Positions 1 to 9,402 are shown, counted from the first letter of the stretch. The stretch is 64,000 nt of DNA from an uncultured Christensenella sp. (GCA_910577435.1 CAJTLV010000003.1:75947-139946); one strand, 5' to 3'. The notes: a model not told the origin generated them from the letters alone. Numbers and translations: made by a program.

Positions 1-1614
1 AATCTGCGGGAAGTAATACAGCATACCGCCGTCAAACCGTCCGCCGCCGCCCGCGCACCCCTCGAAGAATATGTGCGGGAACGCGCCGGTCAGTCTGTCG
101 GCAAGGTCGTACACGCCCAGCATATATCTGTGCGCAACCTCGCCCTGCCTGTCGCAAGGCAACGACGCGGAATAGAATTCCGTAAGACAGCGGTTAAAAT
201 CCCACTTGACGTAATCGATACGGCAACTTTCGAGAACGCTTTTTACCACATTAAAGATATGATCGACAACCTCTTTGCGCGTAAAATCCAGCACCAATTG
301 GTTGCGACTGCGGCAGGGCGTGACGCCTGATTTAGTCATCGCATAGTCGGGGTGCGCGCGGAACAGCTCACTGTCCTCGCTTATCATCTCCGGCTCCAAC
401 CACAATCCGAATTTAAGACCGACCGACTTACACTTCTCGCTCACGGCTTTAAGTCCGCCGCGTAGTTTTTCAGTATTGACGAACCAATCGCCGAGCGAAC
501 TTTTATCATCGTCGCGGCGACCGAACCAACCGTCGTCGAGAACGAAAGTATCCACGCCGAGATTGGCGGCTTCGTCGATAATGCCGAACAGCTTATTCGT
601 ATCGAAATCGAAATATGTCGCTTCCCAATTGTTAAGCACGATCGGGCGGTGGGCGTTTACTTTTTTGGGATCGATTATATAGTTGCGGAAAAAATCCGCA
701 TACTCGCGCGACATCTCGCCGAGACCGCAACGGGAATAACACAGCGCCGCCTGCGGCGTAACGAAAGTCTCGCCGCCGTTCAGTTTCCAGCCGAAATCGA
801 AATCATTTATGCCGCCTTGTACGCGCAACATACCGTACTGCGACTTTTCGGCTAGGATCGCGAACGATCCGCTGTATAACAGATTAAAACCGTAGCACTC
901 GCCCGCCGTTTCGGTCGTATGCCGTCTTATAAGCGCGGCGAACGGGTTCATTTGGTGTGACGACGCGCCGCGCGCCGACTCTATACGAACCGTTCCGTAA
1001 TCTATTTCGGTCGTTATCGGCGTGCGCTCCGCCGCCCACCGACCGGCAAGTCGCATTATCGAAAAATCCGCGTCGGCAAATTCGGTACAGAACGAATAGG
1101 CGCGCGCCAAGTCGACGGCGGTTTTTCCGGCGTTGCGTATTTCCGCGTTTCGAACAAGCACGTCGCTGTCGTCGAAAACGGTATAATTGAGTTTTATCTC
1201 CGCCGTAGAAAGCTCGTCGGCAAGCGTTATCGCAAGCGTTTCTCCGCCGCGACGGATGTGCGGCATCCCGTCGACGCTCGGCGAACCTTTATAAATCTTA
1301 TGCGATTTGTAAACGAACCGCGACGCGCGAAATCCGTCACCGCCGATAATCACGGCGGACGGCGCACGGTAATCGCCGTGACCGAAACAGGCATATTCGC
1401 ATGGCATTCCGTCCTGTTGCGCGTCTACATTAAAGTCGTTCGGATCGGGAGACTTATTCCCCGCGTAACGGTCGGAAAACAGATACCCGTCGCCATCGGC
1501 GGGCATACCGTAATGCACGGTCTGCAAAAATCCGGCGCGATTTACGAACATAATATAGCTGAATCGTTTTCCCGTCAATATAAATGCGCGGTGCGCGCCG
1601 TCGTATTCTATCAT
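1..1614 (-). CDS. alpha-galactosidase, GH36 family (partial, C-terminus beyond window)
   Basis: Reading leftward from an ATG at 1614 gives 538 codons without a stop; the C-terminal part lies outside the window. GH36 enzymes hydrolyse terminal alpha-1,6-galactose from melibiose, raffinose and galactomannans and are usually about 730 residues, so roughly three quarters is present. Visible family marks are WEATYFDF and FVLDDGWFGRRDDD at the start of the TIM barrel, GLWLEPEMIS, the nucleophile motif YVKWDFNR (Asp is the nucleophile), and EGCAGGGGRFDGGMLYYFPQ near the window edge. No signal peptide is seen, so it should be cytoplasmic. It starts 26 bases after a membrane-protein gene in the same direction and is probably cotranscribed with it. 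Family assignment is strong; the exact sugar is inferred. Confidence 0.93.
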   Translation of the reverse strand, partial: MIEYDGAHRAFILTGKRFSYIMFVNRAGFLQTVHYGMPADGDGYLFSDRYAGNKSPDPNDFNVDAQQDGMPCEYACFGHGDYRAPSAVIIGGDGFRASRFVYKSHKIYKGSPSVDGMPHIRRGGETLAITLADELSTAEIKLNYTVFDDSDVLVRNAEIRNAGKTAVDLARAYSFCTEFADADFSIMRLAGRWAAERTPITTEIDYGTVRIESARGASSHQMNPFAALIRRHTTETAGECYGFNLLYSGSFAILAEKSQYGMLRVQGGINDFDFGWKLNGGETFVTPQAALCYSRCGLGEMSREYADFFRNYIIDPKKVNAHRPIVLNNWEATYFDFDTNKLFGIIDEAANLGVDTFVLDDGWFGRRDDDKSSLGDWFVNTEKLRGGLKAVSEKCKSVGLKFGLWLEPEMISEDSELFRAHPDYAMTKSGVTPCRSRNQLVLDFTRKEVVDHIFNVVKSVLESCRIDYVKWDFNRCLTEFYSASLPCDRQGEVAHRYMLGVYDLADRLTGAFPHIFFEGCAGGGGRFDGGMLYYFPQI

Positions 1615-1640
1615 ATGAAAAATCCTTATAAGAGTTCGAA

Positions 1641-2993
1641 TTATTGCTCTTGCGGCGGTGCGGCTCCGTCGTCAACGCTTGCGCCGTCGTCGCCGAGATC
1701 GTCACGCACAGTCTGTTTGTTCTTCCGCGCCGAAACTATCTCGATGACGGCCTGCACTATCGTGCGCACGGCAAACACCGCAACAAACACGTAGAGAGTA
1801 TACATATACGCCGAACTTCGCGAGAAAAGCCGCGAGAAAATTATCGCCGAGATAAACGCCGCCGCGCCGGATACGAACAGAAACGAGCCGACCGTCTTTA
1901 ACGCGCCCCAAACTCCGTTGACGTGATCCGAATGTCCGAATTTCCCCGCGAGTATAAGCACGACAACGGTAACTGCGAAAGCTATCAGCAAAAACGGCAA
2001 CGCTGTCATCAGGTTTACAAAATACAATCCCGCATCGATACTCCGCACGGACGAAAATACGCCGCCGATAAACCCGTCGAGCGCCGACGCCGCGTCTTGC
2101 GGAGCCGTTTCCGCCGTCAACGCGATATTCGCATTACCGTAATTCCCGTCGATGAGCATCGAAATGCCCTTGTCGTTGACGAACGCGCATACGCATCTGT
2201 CGTCCAGCATCATCATATACCGACTGTCGACGTCGAGACGTAAAAGCCGCATATAGTACGATCTGAGCGTCGGCGCACCGCCGTACGCGTCCTGCGCGAG
2301 CGCGGGGTAACGCGCCGAAATATACAGACAATATATCTCGTCCGCATAAACCGCTTCGGTAAGTTCTCCCGCCTCTTTTTTTTCTTTCAGTTCCGCAAAC
2401 TTCGACGCAATATCTTCATCGTACCCGTCGGCGCCTTCCGCAGACGCTCCTTCCAGATACGCAACGTACTCCGAATGCGCTACGGATGTGTCCAACCTCT
2501 CGCCGCTGTATTCGATGTCTAACGAGTAACCGCTCTTTTCGTCTTCGGGCAGCTCGGAATATTCGGCTTCCGTTATTTCCTTGCCGTCCTTGCTTTTGTA
2601 GTACGCAGTAAATTCGGCGAACGTCGAGCCTGCGGGTCTGAAATCGATGATAAGCTCGTATCCGTTCCTGCGGTAAACGCCGTCGCGGTAAGAATTCACG
2701 GTTTCCCTGTCGAGTATCGCTGCTTCGGGAACGCCGTCATCGACCGAAAATTGTATGCGGCTTTCGGAATCATCCGCAAAAGCCGCGTACAAAAAATCGC
2801 GAAACTCGTCAGCCGTCTTATAATGCGTTCCAAACGACGTCGAATAGCCGAGCATCATTCCGCCGAACAAAAGAACAAACGCCGAAATTGCGCCCAAAAG
2901 AGCGTTCAGAGCGCGGCGCGATGTTGCCTCTCTCGAATACCTGACCGTAAAGAAAGCCAGCGAGTAAAACTTTAACCATTGCAAGAATTTCAT
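1641..2993 (-). CDS. four-helix membrane protein of unknown function
   Basis: I do not recognise this 450-residue protein. It has a short cytoplasmic N-terminus (MKFLQWLKFYSLAFFTVRYS), one membrane helix at about 30-50, a large acidic and presumably extracytoplasmic domain of about 260 residues, then three hydrophobic helices from about 320 to 420 and a charged tail. This topology, with a Phe/Tyr-rich amphipathic start followed by one plus three helices, recalls DUF1189-type proteins found beside maltodextrin genes, but I cannot show homology. The alpha-galactosidase gene follows by 26 bases, which suggests a role linked to sugar use or its envelope sensing. An in-frame extension upstream would begin inside the promoter spacer, so the ATG at 2993 is chosen; it has no Shine-Dalgarno sequence and sits 8 bases after a -10 box. 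Confidence 0.6.
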   Translation of the reverse strand: MKFLQWLKFYSLAFFTVRYSREATSRRALNALLGAISAFVLLFGGMMLGYSTSFGTHYKTADEFRDFLYAAFADDSESRIQFSVDDGVPEAAILDRETVNSYRDGVYRRNGYELIIDFRPAGSTFAEFTAYYKSKDGKEITEAEYSELPEDEKSGYSLDIEYSGERLDTSVAHSEYVAYLEGASAEGADGYDEDIASKFAELKEKKEAGELTEAVYADEIYCLYISARYPALAQDAYGGAPTLRSYYMRLLRLDVDSRYMMMLDDRCVCAFVNDKGISMLIDGNYGNANIALTAETAPQDAASALDGFIGGVFSSVRSIDAGLYFVNLMTALPFLLIAFAVTVVVLILAGKFGHSDHVNGVWGALKTVGSFLFVSGAAAFISAIIFSRLFSRSSAYMYTLYVFVAVFAVRTIVQAVIEIVSARKNKQTVRDDLGDDGASVDDGAAPPQEQ

Positions 2994-3001
2994 TACTCGG
3001 T

Positions 3002-3030
3002 ATTGTAACACAACGCAGGCAGAAAGGCAA
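3002..3030 (-). promoter_or_regulatory. sigma-A promoter, predicted leaderless start
   Basis: TTGCCT at 3030-3025, a 17-base spacer and TACAAT at 3007-3002. The -10 box ends 8 bases before the ATG at 2993, so transcription should begin within a base or two of the start codon. Confidence 0.6.
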
Positions 3031-3067
3031 CAAAATACGGCAGAAATGCCCGATCTGTCTTTCGCAG

Positions 3068-4066
3068 TTACGAAAGAATCGTTCGTTCCAAACGAGCGTC
3101 AATATCCGACGGTACTTTCACGGGCAACTCCCATATAATAATAACGCCGTTTGCCAGATGCTCCCCGTAATCGTCGTAATCGTTTTTGTATTCGTCAATG
3201 CAAATTTCGGTCGTTACGAAATCGCCTATATAAAATCCCCATTGCGGAACGTAACAATAACCGACATCACCCGCGAAAGCGCCGGCAACGTAAAGACTGT
3301 GCGTCTCGAAAAAACCGTCATCGTATTCGGTCGCAAAGTCGTCGAATCCCATTCCGTCGTTGCGACTTCCAAGCGTATACGCGTCGCTATATCGAATACG
3401 AAAAGCATCTATATCCGCAACGTCGTTAAAAATAATCGGACCGAAATCCTCGACCCTTTCGCAGAACGCCTTTTTGTATTCGAATTCGTCGCCGAGATAG
3501 CAGGAAACATAATCGAAATTTATACCGACCCGTTTATACGGGCAACCGCTGTAATATCCGTCGTCAACGTTAAGTCTGTCATTCTTTTTATTGATTATAT
3601 CAAACTGCGTGAAACCGATTTTCTGCGGATCGCACTTGTTACGCACATCGCTGTAATACGAATAGTAATCGAAAGTCACTTTATACTCGTCTGTGGTTGT
3701 AATTATATCGTAACGGCAACCAAAAAAATCGCGCGAGTTCGGTTGCTGAACGCCGAATGCCGCCCCCTCTCCGCCGTCGGATATTCTCTTGAACCGCACA
3801 GCGTCGCCTGTTATATAGTCGAACAGGGCTTCGACACTCTCGTCGAACCCGTCGAGATCGCATATATCCACATACCGAAATTCGGCTTTTACCGCATTTG
3901 TGTCTCGGCTTACTATCGCATTGCACAAACGTTGCATCGCGGCGTCGGTTATCTCCTTTTGATCTTTCGTAAGCCAATCGTCAAACAACGATGTGCAGGA
4001 CGTCATAAACCCGAGCAAGAATACGATCAATGCCGTAAACGGTAAAATATGCAGACACTTTCTCAT
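3068..4066 (-). CDS. lipoprotein with DUF5104-like N-terminal domain
   Basis: The 332-residue product starts with MRKCLHIL, a hydrophobic stretch and a lipobox LGFMTSC, so it should be lipidated and held on the outer face of the membrane. Residues about 35-170 (AMQRLCNAIVSRDTNAVKAEF, FDESVEALFDYITGD, YKVTFDYYSYYSD) resemble DUF5104, a family of small Clostridia lipoproteins of unknown function. The last 130 residues form a second unit containing DGFFETHSLYVAG and a final IIIWELPVKV strand, a pattern I associate with secreted protease-inhibitor-like (PrcB-type) domains; that link is a guess. An upstream ATG in frame falls in the promoter, so the start at 4066 is preferred. There is no Shine-Dalgarno sequence. 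Confidence 0.6.
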   Translation of the reverse strand: MRKCLHILPFTALIVFLLGFMTSCTSLFDDWLTKDQKEITDAAMQRLCNAIVSRDTNAVKAEFRYVDICDLDGFDESVEALFDYITGDAVRFKRISDGGEGAAFGVQQPNSRDFFGCRYDIITTTDEYKVTFDYYSYYSDVRNKCDPQKIGFTQFDIINKKNDRLNVDDGYYSGCPYKRVGINFDYVSCYLGDEFEYKKAFCERVEDFGPIIFNDVADIDAFRIRYSDAYTLGSRNDGMGFDDFATEYDDGFFETHSLYVAGAFAGDVGYCYVPQWGFYIGDFVTTEICIDEYKNDYDDYGEHLANGVIIIWELPVKVPSDIDARLERTILS

Positions 4067-4075
4067 AACGCAAAT

Positions 4076-4104
4076 ATTATATATTATCATTCTTACAAAA
4101 ACAA
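4076..4104 (-). promoter_or_regulatory. sigma-A promoter of the DUF5104-like gene
   Basis: TTGTTT at 4104-4099, a 17-base spacer and TATAAT at 4081-4076. Nine bases separate the -10 box from the ATG at 4066, which predicts a 5' leader of about 2 bases. Confidence 0.5.
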
Positions 4105-4210
4105 TAATATAAGATTAAAAAAACATTAAATCCAGATTCAAACAATTACCCGCTAACCGATGCTTCCATTATCTTTTGTACGCAACGTCGGCGCGGAAGA
4201 AAACGGCGCA

Positions 4211-4240
4211 AAGAAAAAGAAACCGAAAATTCGGTTTCTC
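4211..4240 (-). terminator. intrinsic terminator of tRNA-Leu(CAA)
   Basis: An 8-bp stem (GAAACCGA paired with TCGGTTTC, 4219-4238) with a 4-base loop. Read on the minus strand it is followed by a T-rich run (TTTTTCTTT), about 30 bases after the tRNA 3' end. Confidence 0.7.
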
Positions 4241-4267
4241 TGTCCGGGTGTTCGTATACCCCTGTCT

Positions 4268-4355
4268 TGGTGCCGGTGATCGGAGTCGAACCGATACGGG
4301 TTATTAGCCCACCGGATTTTGAGTCCGGCGCGTCTGCCAATTCCACCACACCGGC
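4268..4355 (-). tRNA. tRNA-Leu(CAA)
   Basis: On the minus strand the acceptor arms GCCGGTG and CACCGGC pair perfectly. They are followed by discriminator A and an encoded CCA (4270-4268). The anticodon stem CCGGA/TCCGG encloses loop CTCAAAA, which gives anticodon CAA and reads UUG. The long variable arm and GGTTCGACTCC T-arm fit a class II leucine tRNA. Confidence 0.95.
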
Positions 4356-4367
4356 AAAGCGTAATTC

Positions 4368-4397
4368 AGTGTACAATATTATTCGCCGGTTTGTCAA
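4368..4397 (-). promoter_or_regulatory. promoter of tRNA-Leu(CAA)
   Basis: TTGACA at 4397-4392, an 18-base spacer and TACACT at 4373-4368, ending 12 bases before the mature tRNA 5' end. Confidence 0.7.
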
Positions 4398-4498
4398 GCG
4401 TTTTGAGTGTATGCCGCATAAATTATAGTTTTGCGATGGCGTTTTGTGCGGCAAAACGGCATTTATACGACCAATTCGGACAAACTGCATTCATTCGC

Positions 4499-4527
4499 TT
4501 GATTTCGGGTACGAAAATTGTTATAAT
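4499..4527 (+). promoter_or_regulatory. sigma-A promoter of argF
   Basis: TTGATT at 4499-4504, a 17-base spacer and TATAAT at 4522-4527. The predicted start near 4534 leaves a leader of about 33 bases holding the AGGGAGA ribosome site of argF. No arginine-repressor operator was obvious. Confidence 0.75.
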
Positions 4528-4566
4528 ATATTAATGTCGACATTCGTTCGGCATACAGGGAGAAAT

Positions 4567-5514
4567 ATGGATATATCACTGTACAAGCCGAAGCGCAGGA
4601 TCAAGCAAAAGCATTTGCTTCATCTCAAAGATTACTCCGCTACGGACATATACGAAATACTGTATCTGACGCAAAAACTGAAAAACGCTTTCCGTCACGG
4701 AAAAAAGCATAGATTACTTAAAAACAATACGCTCGCTATGATATTCTCCACACCGTCTACGCGCACGCGTTTGGCGTTTGAAACAGGCATACAACAGCTC
4801 GGCGGACGGTCCATTTTTCTGTCGGACGAAGATATGCAATGCTCTCGCGGCGAATCGATGCACGATACGGCGCTTGTTTTGTCGCGCTACGGTATCGACG
4901 GCGCAGTGATTCGAACGCACGCGCAGAGCGACGTAGAGGAACTGGCAAAGTACGGGAACTTCCCCGTAATAAACGGTCTTACCGACTCTTTCGACCCTTG
5001 TCAGGCACTTTCCGATATATTCACGATATGGGAGACGTTCGGGCATTTGGAGGGCAAAAAGCTCGCCTACTTCGGCGACGGCAACAATACCGCAAACTCG
5101 CTAATGCTCGCAGGCGCTAAAACCGGAATGAAAGTATGCGTCTGTTCGCCTAAAGAATACGCGCCTGCCGAAGACATAGTAACGCTCGCCCGAAACTTCG
5201 GCGACGTAACGATAACGAACGATACCGAAGAAGCTGCCGCCGACGCAGACGTGATATACACCGACGTATTCTTTTCTATGGGGCAAAAGCGCACCGCCGA
5301 AAAGGAAGCCGCGCTCGCGCCATATCAGGTAAATTCCAAGATATTACACGCCGCGCAAAAAGACGCGGTATTTATGCATTGTCTCCCCGCCCGTCGCGGC
5401 GAGGAAGTAACCGAATCCGTTATAGATTCCACGCACTCGATAATATTCGAGCAAGCCGAAAACAAGTTGCACGCGCAAAAAGCGGTAATGACGCTCCTTA
5501 TGAATAAAAAGTAA
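4567..5514 (+). CDS. argF: ornithine carbamoyltransferase
   Basis: The 315-residue protein has the normal length and signatures of a cytoplasmic ornithine transcarbamylase, which joins carbamoyl phosphate and ornithine to give citrulline. The carbamoyl-phosphate loop STRTR is at 64-68, FGDGNN at 169-174, TDVFFSMG with the ornithine-binding D/SMG residues at 232-239, and HCLPARRG at 271-278. Oddly, the usual HPxQ motif after INGLTD reads DPCQ (Asp143), so the His that normally contacts the carbamoyl group is replaced. The ATG at 4567 is preceded by AGGGAGA; the longer frame upstream would run through the promoter. No other arginine genes are adjacent, so an anabolic or catabolic role cannot be decided. 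Confidence 0.9.
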   Translation: MDISLYKPKRRIKQKHLLHLKDYSATDIYEILYLTQKLKNAFRHGKKHRLLKNNTLAMIFSTPSTRTRLAFETGIQQLGGRSIFLSDEDMQCSRGESMHDTALVLSRYGIDGAVIRTHAQSDVEELAKYGNFPVINGLTDSFDPCQALSDIFTIWETFGHLEGKKLAYFGDGNNTANSLMLAGAKTGMKVCVCSPKEYAPAEDIVTLARNFGDVTITNDTEEAAADADVIYTDVFFSMGQKRTAEKEAALAPYQVNSKILHAAQKDAVFMHCLPARRGEEVTESVIDSTHSIIFEQAENKLHAQKAVMTLLMNKK

Positions 5515-5610
5515 GGACTTGCCCAAACAAAAAACACCTTTACAAAAGATAACAGAACTTCATCTAAAACAGGGCTGAGACCCGAATAAAAAATTTACGA
5601 GGTAACTGTT

Positions 5611-6474
5611 ATGAACTTTATCATAGCCACAGATTCCACTTGCGATCTCCCCAAAGAGATGCTCAAAGAAATGGGCGTAGAGTCCCGCGATATGCTCTAC
5701 TATGTCGACGACGTAGAATACGGCAAGGATGAAACGAACCAACTCGAATTCCACGAATTCTACGAGAAAATGCGCGGCGGTGCGCGGACGAACACGTCTA
5801 TGATCAACGAGGACACTGCACGCACTTTTCTCACAGAACTGCTGAAAAAGGGCGAAGACATTCTTTATTTGGCGTTTGCGAGCGCGTTATCCGGCACTTA
5901 TAACAACTTTGTGCACGTCGCGGAAGAACTTAACGCCGCGAGCGAACACAAAATACACGTCGTCGACAGCAAGTGCGCGTCCGGCGGCGAAGGACTTTTC
6001 GTCACGCTCGTTGCGGAAAAACGCAAATCGGGCGCGAGTTTCGAAGAGACCTGCGAATACGCCGAATATATTCGCGATCATACAATACACTATTTTGTCG
6101 TAGACGATCTCAAATACCTCGCGCGCGGCGGTCGGCTGAGCAAAGGTTCGGCGTTTTTGGGTAACGTACTTAACATAAAGCCCGTACTGCACGTCGACGA
6201 GGACGGCAGGCTCATTCCCATCAAAAAAGTGTTCGGGCGCAAAAAATCGCTCAAAACGCTCGTCGATAAAATGGAAGAACGGTACAATAAAGAAAGCGAC
6301 ATAGTATACATCACGCACGGCGATTGCTACGACGACGCTAAGTACGTCGCCGATGAAGTGACAGCAAAGTTCGGAATGCCCGTCAAAATTTTACCGCTCA
6401 GCTACGTAATAGGCAGTCACTCCGGTCCGGGTACGGTCGCTCTCTTCTTTACCGGCAACACGCGCGCGGAATAG
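5611..6474 (+). CDS. degV: DegV family fatty-acid-binding protein
   Basis: This 287-residue protein matches DegV proteins, cytoplasmic fatty-acid carriers. Members such as FakB hand a bound fatty acid to a kinase for phospholipid synthesis. Family marks are IATDSTCDLP at the start, ARTNTSMIN, the ligand-pocket motif FASALSGTYNN at about 89-99, VVDSKCASGGEGL, and YLARGGRLSKGSAFLGNVLNIKPVL. Length is typical. The gene follows argF by 96 bases with its own AGG ribosome site and ends 45 bases before a strong bidirectional hairpin. Whether it serves a fatty-acid kinase cannot be judged because no fakA is nearby. Confidence 0.9.
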   Translation: MNFIIATDSTCDLPKEMLKEMGVESRDMLYYVDDVEYGKDETNQLEFHEFYEKMRGGARTNTSMINEDTARTFLTELLKKGEDILYLAFASALSGTYNNFVHVAEELNAASEHKIHVVDSKCASGGEGLFVTLVAEKRKSGASFEETCEYAEYIRDHTIHYFVVDDLKYLARGGRLSKGSAFLGNVLNIKPVLHVDEDGRLIPIKKVFGRKKSLKTLVDKMEERYNKESDIVYITHGDCYDDAKYVADEVTAKFGMPVKILPLSYVIGSHSGPGTVALFFTGNTRAE

Positions 6475-6518
6475 TACGGGGTTAAGAATTCGAAGTTCGG
6501 AATAAATAATTTACAAGC

Positions 6519-6555
6519 AAAACCCCCGACGGCAGTCGATACCGTCGGGGGTTTT
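6519..6555. terminator. bidirectional intrinsic terminator
   Basis: A 14-bp perfect stem, AAAACCCCCGACGG paired with CCGTCGGGGGTTTT, around a 9-base loop. It lies between the convergent degV and InlB-repeat genes and can end transcription from both sides. Confidence 0.85.
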
Positions 6556-6576
6556 GTGTTGCGTTTGAATTTTGGA

Positions 6577-9402
6577 TTACGCGGTGATTTCTTCCCAAGT
6601 GACTGACTGTCCGTCATAAGAAATCGTCATAGTACGTTTGCCGTCTTGTATAGCGAAGTTGACTGCAAATTTACTCGGATAACTGGAACTGCCAACATAT
6701 ACTTCAAATACATCTACATTTATATCTGAAATATTTTGACCATTTTTATCAGTGGTAGCGCTTACCCCTGTCGAGGATTTGTAATAGATATAAATTAATA
6801 GTTTCTGTGTTCCTGTCGCATAATAAGCAGAAGCATAATAGAATGTATTCGTAGTTCCTGCCGTCGTAGTAGCGCTGATCGCGTTGTTATCCGCTTGCGC
6901 ATCGGACACAGAAGCATACCCATATTTTACGGCACTTGATGAGTTGTTTGCACCTACAAAATCGGCAAATGTACCGCCCGCAGGCACGCTACCCTCTTCC
7001 GTCCAAGCGGCGACGAAAGTAACTGCGCCGGAAACGGGATAATTGCCCTTATAGACCGTACCGTCGGCGCTGTCCTTGATCGTCCAACCGGCAAAAACAA
7101 AACCCTCTTTGGTAAGTCCGTCGCCGTTAGGCAACGCGATACTGCTACCGCCCGTACCGATAATGTCTGTCGGAGCCGTTCCCGTAACACCCTCGCCCAA
7201 CTCGAACGAAATAGTGTAATCGATCGGCGGATTGCCGAAGATGTAGTCAACTTCGTCAACTGTTATAAGCACGTTAATGACATCGTTACCCGAAACATAT
7301 TCAAGTTCGATCTCGTATGTTTCACCGCCTATTGCCAATTCTATTTTGTTGTAATTATATCTTTGCGGGAAAGTATATGTTCCGCTTATATTGCCCAGCT
7401 TAGCACCGCCCTTGCCGTCGAAAGTGAGTTTGGTAGTTCCGTCTTTCGCAGTGAATTCCAAAACATACCACTGATCGAGCGCATAATAATTTCCGGTTGC
7501 GTCGTCAAGTTCGAAATAGATTGTAGCATAACCGTCATAGTAGTCTATTACGGCAACATTTCCGTCAAGCTCGTAGGTATTATTATCGTATCCGTCCATC
7601 ACGGCAATTCCGTTATCGAGCAACACGAGACTGCCGTAACCGCTTTCGTTTATGTCGCTATAAGACTTTTGGAATATCGGCGTAATCGCTATATTCGTCG
7701 TAACGTCTATTTTCGTATTGGGAGCGCAGTACGCGGTATATGTGCTGACTTTCCATTTATGGAAAGTCCACCCCTCTTTCGCGAAAACCGTACCTGCGGC
7801 AAGCGTAACTTGTTCGCCGCGCGTAACTGTCGACACAGAGGGAACGTCGCCCGTCACGCCTGCGGGTTTTATATACGTCACAGTAAATTCCGCGCGCTCG
7901 TTTATGAATTCGCAATTATCGAGGAATTCGTCATCGGCGTCGCACAAAGACAGTTCGGAACCGTCCGCTTTTACGAGAATGTTCAGCGTGACGTCTTTGA
8001 TAATCACTTCGTAATACAGCGCGTCGTTGCCGTACTTTGTCGGTCTGTATGCATTATTATAAGGTGATTTCGTAATGCTCGCCGACGGTATTTCGTCAGG
8101 ATCGCCCGCAGACAATTTATAGTATATTCTGTCGGTCGACGTATTCACCCACAGTTTGGAGATAGTGAATCCGCCCACCGTCAAGCCGCCTATTGGCGCA
8201 TTCTTTTCGGGAACGGTGCAGTTGCCGACAAATTCCGTGCCCGTAGGTACTACGACGGACGATATATCATCCTCCCAAACCGCATAGAACACGATGTTTT
8301 CACCCGAATTTGCGCGGTATGTCGTGCCGTGAACGTCGTAAATCAAATCTTCGTTACCCTTCGTTCCCCAGCATTTGAACACTTTGTTGTCGGGCGGAGT
8401 GAATGTGTTCTGCGGCAGTGTAATGATATATTGATTAAGGCGACTGTCATACGTAATATCGTCGTCGGAGATAACCGGAGCGCTGCCGGTGCCGTCGTTG
8501 GCGTCGAACGAAACAGTGGGCTTTACAGGCGCGACGGGAGCGAAAGCGCCGAACCGATAGGTCGTGCTTGCATACGTAAAGTTTATCGTGAGCAAATCGC
8601 CCGTAAACGTTCCCGTAAAATTGCCTCCGCCGATAGAAATAGTTATCGACGTGCCGCTGAGAGTATAGGTCAGATCGGCTCGTCTTTCTTCGCCGTACAG
8701 CAGTCTGCCGGTGCCGCCTTCGTCAAGAACTATTATGCCTTTATAATCAAGCTCGTAAGCGCTGTAAAGTTCGGCAATCTCTTCGTATTGCGCTACGAAC
8801 ACGACGCTTGCGGTCAGGTCGTAATCATCGAAGAATGCATACACTTGATTAGATGCGTCATTCTCTATTTTCCACCCGCAAATTTTGTATCCCGTTTCTA
8901 TCGTCCATACGTCAAGATCCAGATCGTTCGCAACGGAGATGATACCGCCTACTCCTTTATTTTGTGTGATCGGAGTCCCCGTGCCGTGTTCTCCCGCTTT
9001 ATAAGTAACGGTAAAATGCGTAGTCGGATCTGTCGGGTCGGTCGGGTCGGTCGAAGTTCCGTTTGCTTTCCACAGTGCGGTGAACGTAACGTCGTTTGCA
9101 GGCATTGTGAATTCGTCGCCCGCCGCATACTTGTTCGAGTTATAGCTCCAACCGTCAAACGTGCTGTCGACTTTGCTCATTTCGCCCTGTTGAGGAAGAT
9201 CGAACTTCTCGCCGACTTCGTAACTAGCGCCCGTCGGGGCTGTTCCCGTACCCTCGCCCGTCGAGTAAGTAACGGTATACTTGACGGGATCGGTCGGATC
9301 GGTGTTATCGGTCGTTCCGTTGTCACAGCCGACAACGGCAAGCGACAATGCAAGCGCCGACGCGCCTAATATAGGTAAAAGGATCTTGCTTTTGGTATTC
9401 AT
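6577..9402 (-). CDS. surface lipoprotein with InlB-type B-repeats
   Basis: The 941-residue product begins with a signal peptide and lipobox (ALSLAVVGC), followed by a Thr/Asp/Pro-rich linker. At least five repeats resemble the Listeria-Bacteroides (InlB B-repeat, Flg_new) domain: each has xVTYxxGxGTG..P, then GxTF.GW and ends with VTFxAxW. They start near residues 42, 130, 300, 505 and 770. Between them lie beta-rich segments with YELDGNVAVIDYYDG-type strands. A (DPT)n linker joins the first two repeats. The protein should be anchored on the outer face of the membrane and may act in adhesion or matrix contact, which is inferred. The ribosome site AAAGGAG lies 6 bases before the ATG. Its first 110 residues are closely similar to those of the next gene upstream, so the pair arose by duplication. 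Confidence 0.8.
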   Translation of the reverse strand: MNTKSKILLPILGASALALSLAVVGCDNGTTDNTDPTDPVKYTVTYSTGEGTGTAPTGASYEVGEKFDLPQQGEMSKVDSTFDGWSYNSNKYAAGDEFTMPANDVTFTALWKANGTSTDPTDPTDPTTHFTVTYKAGEHGTGTPITQNKGVGGIISVANDLDLDVWTIETGYKICGWKIENDASNQVYAFFDDYDLTASVVFVAQYEEIAELYSAYELDYKGIIVLDEGGTGRLLYGEERRADLTYTLSGTSITISIGGGNFTGTFTGDLLTINFTYASTTYRFGAFAPVAPVKPTVSFDANDGTGSAPVISDDDITYDSRLNQYIITLPQNTFTPPDNKVFKCWGTKGNEDLIYDVHGTTYRANSGENIVFYAVWEDDISSVVVPTGTEFVGNCTVPEKNAPIGGLTVGGFTISKLWVNTSTDRIYYKLSAGDPDEIPSASITKSPYNNAYRPTKYGNDALYYEVIIKDVTLNILVKADGSELSLCDADDEFLDNCEFINERAEFTVTYIKPAGVTGDVPSVSTVTRGEQVTLAAGTVFAKEGWTFHKWKVSTYTAYCAPNTKIDVTTNIAITPIFQKSYSDINESGYGSLVLLDNGIAVMDGYDNNTYELDGNVAVIDYYDGYATIYFELDDATGNYYALDQWYVLEFTAKDGTTKLTFDGKGGAKLGNISGTYTFPQRYNYNKIELAIGGETYEIELEYVSGNDVINVLITVDEVDYIFGNPPIDYTISFELGEGVTGTAPTDIIGTGGSSIALPNGDGLTKEGFVFAGWTIKDSADGTVYKGNYPVSGAVTFVAAWTEEGSVPAGGTFADFVGANNSSSAVKYGYASVSDAQADNNAISATTTAGTTNTFYYASAYYATGTQKLLIYIYYKSSTGVSATTDKNGQNISDINVDVFEVYVGSSSYPSKFAVNFAIQDGKRTMTISYDGQSVTWEEITA

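Noticed and set aside
1258..1794. Plus-strand frame of 178 codons over the alpha-galactosidase gene
   Set aside because: It lies antisense to a clear GH36 reading, has no recognisable motifs and no ribosome site. It is a by-product of the codon bias of the opposite gene.
3158..4045. Plus-strand frame of 295 codons opposite the DUF5104-like gene
   Set aside because: No ribosome site or family resemblance; the minus-strand protein has a lipobox and conserved blocks.
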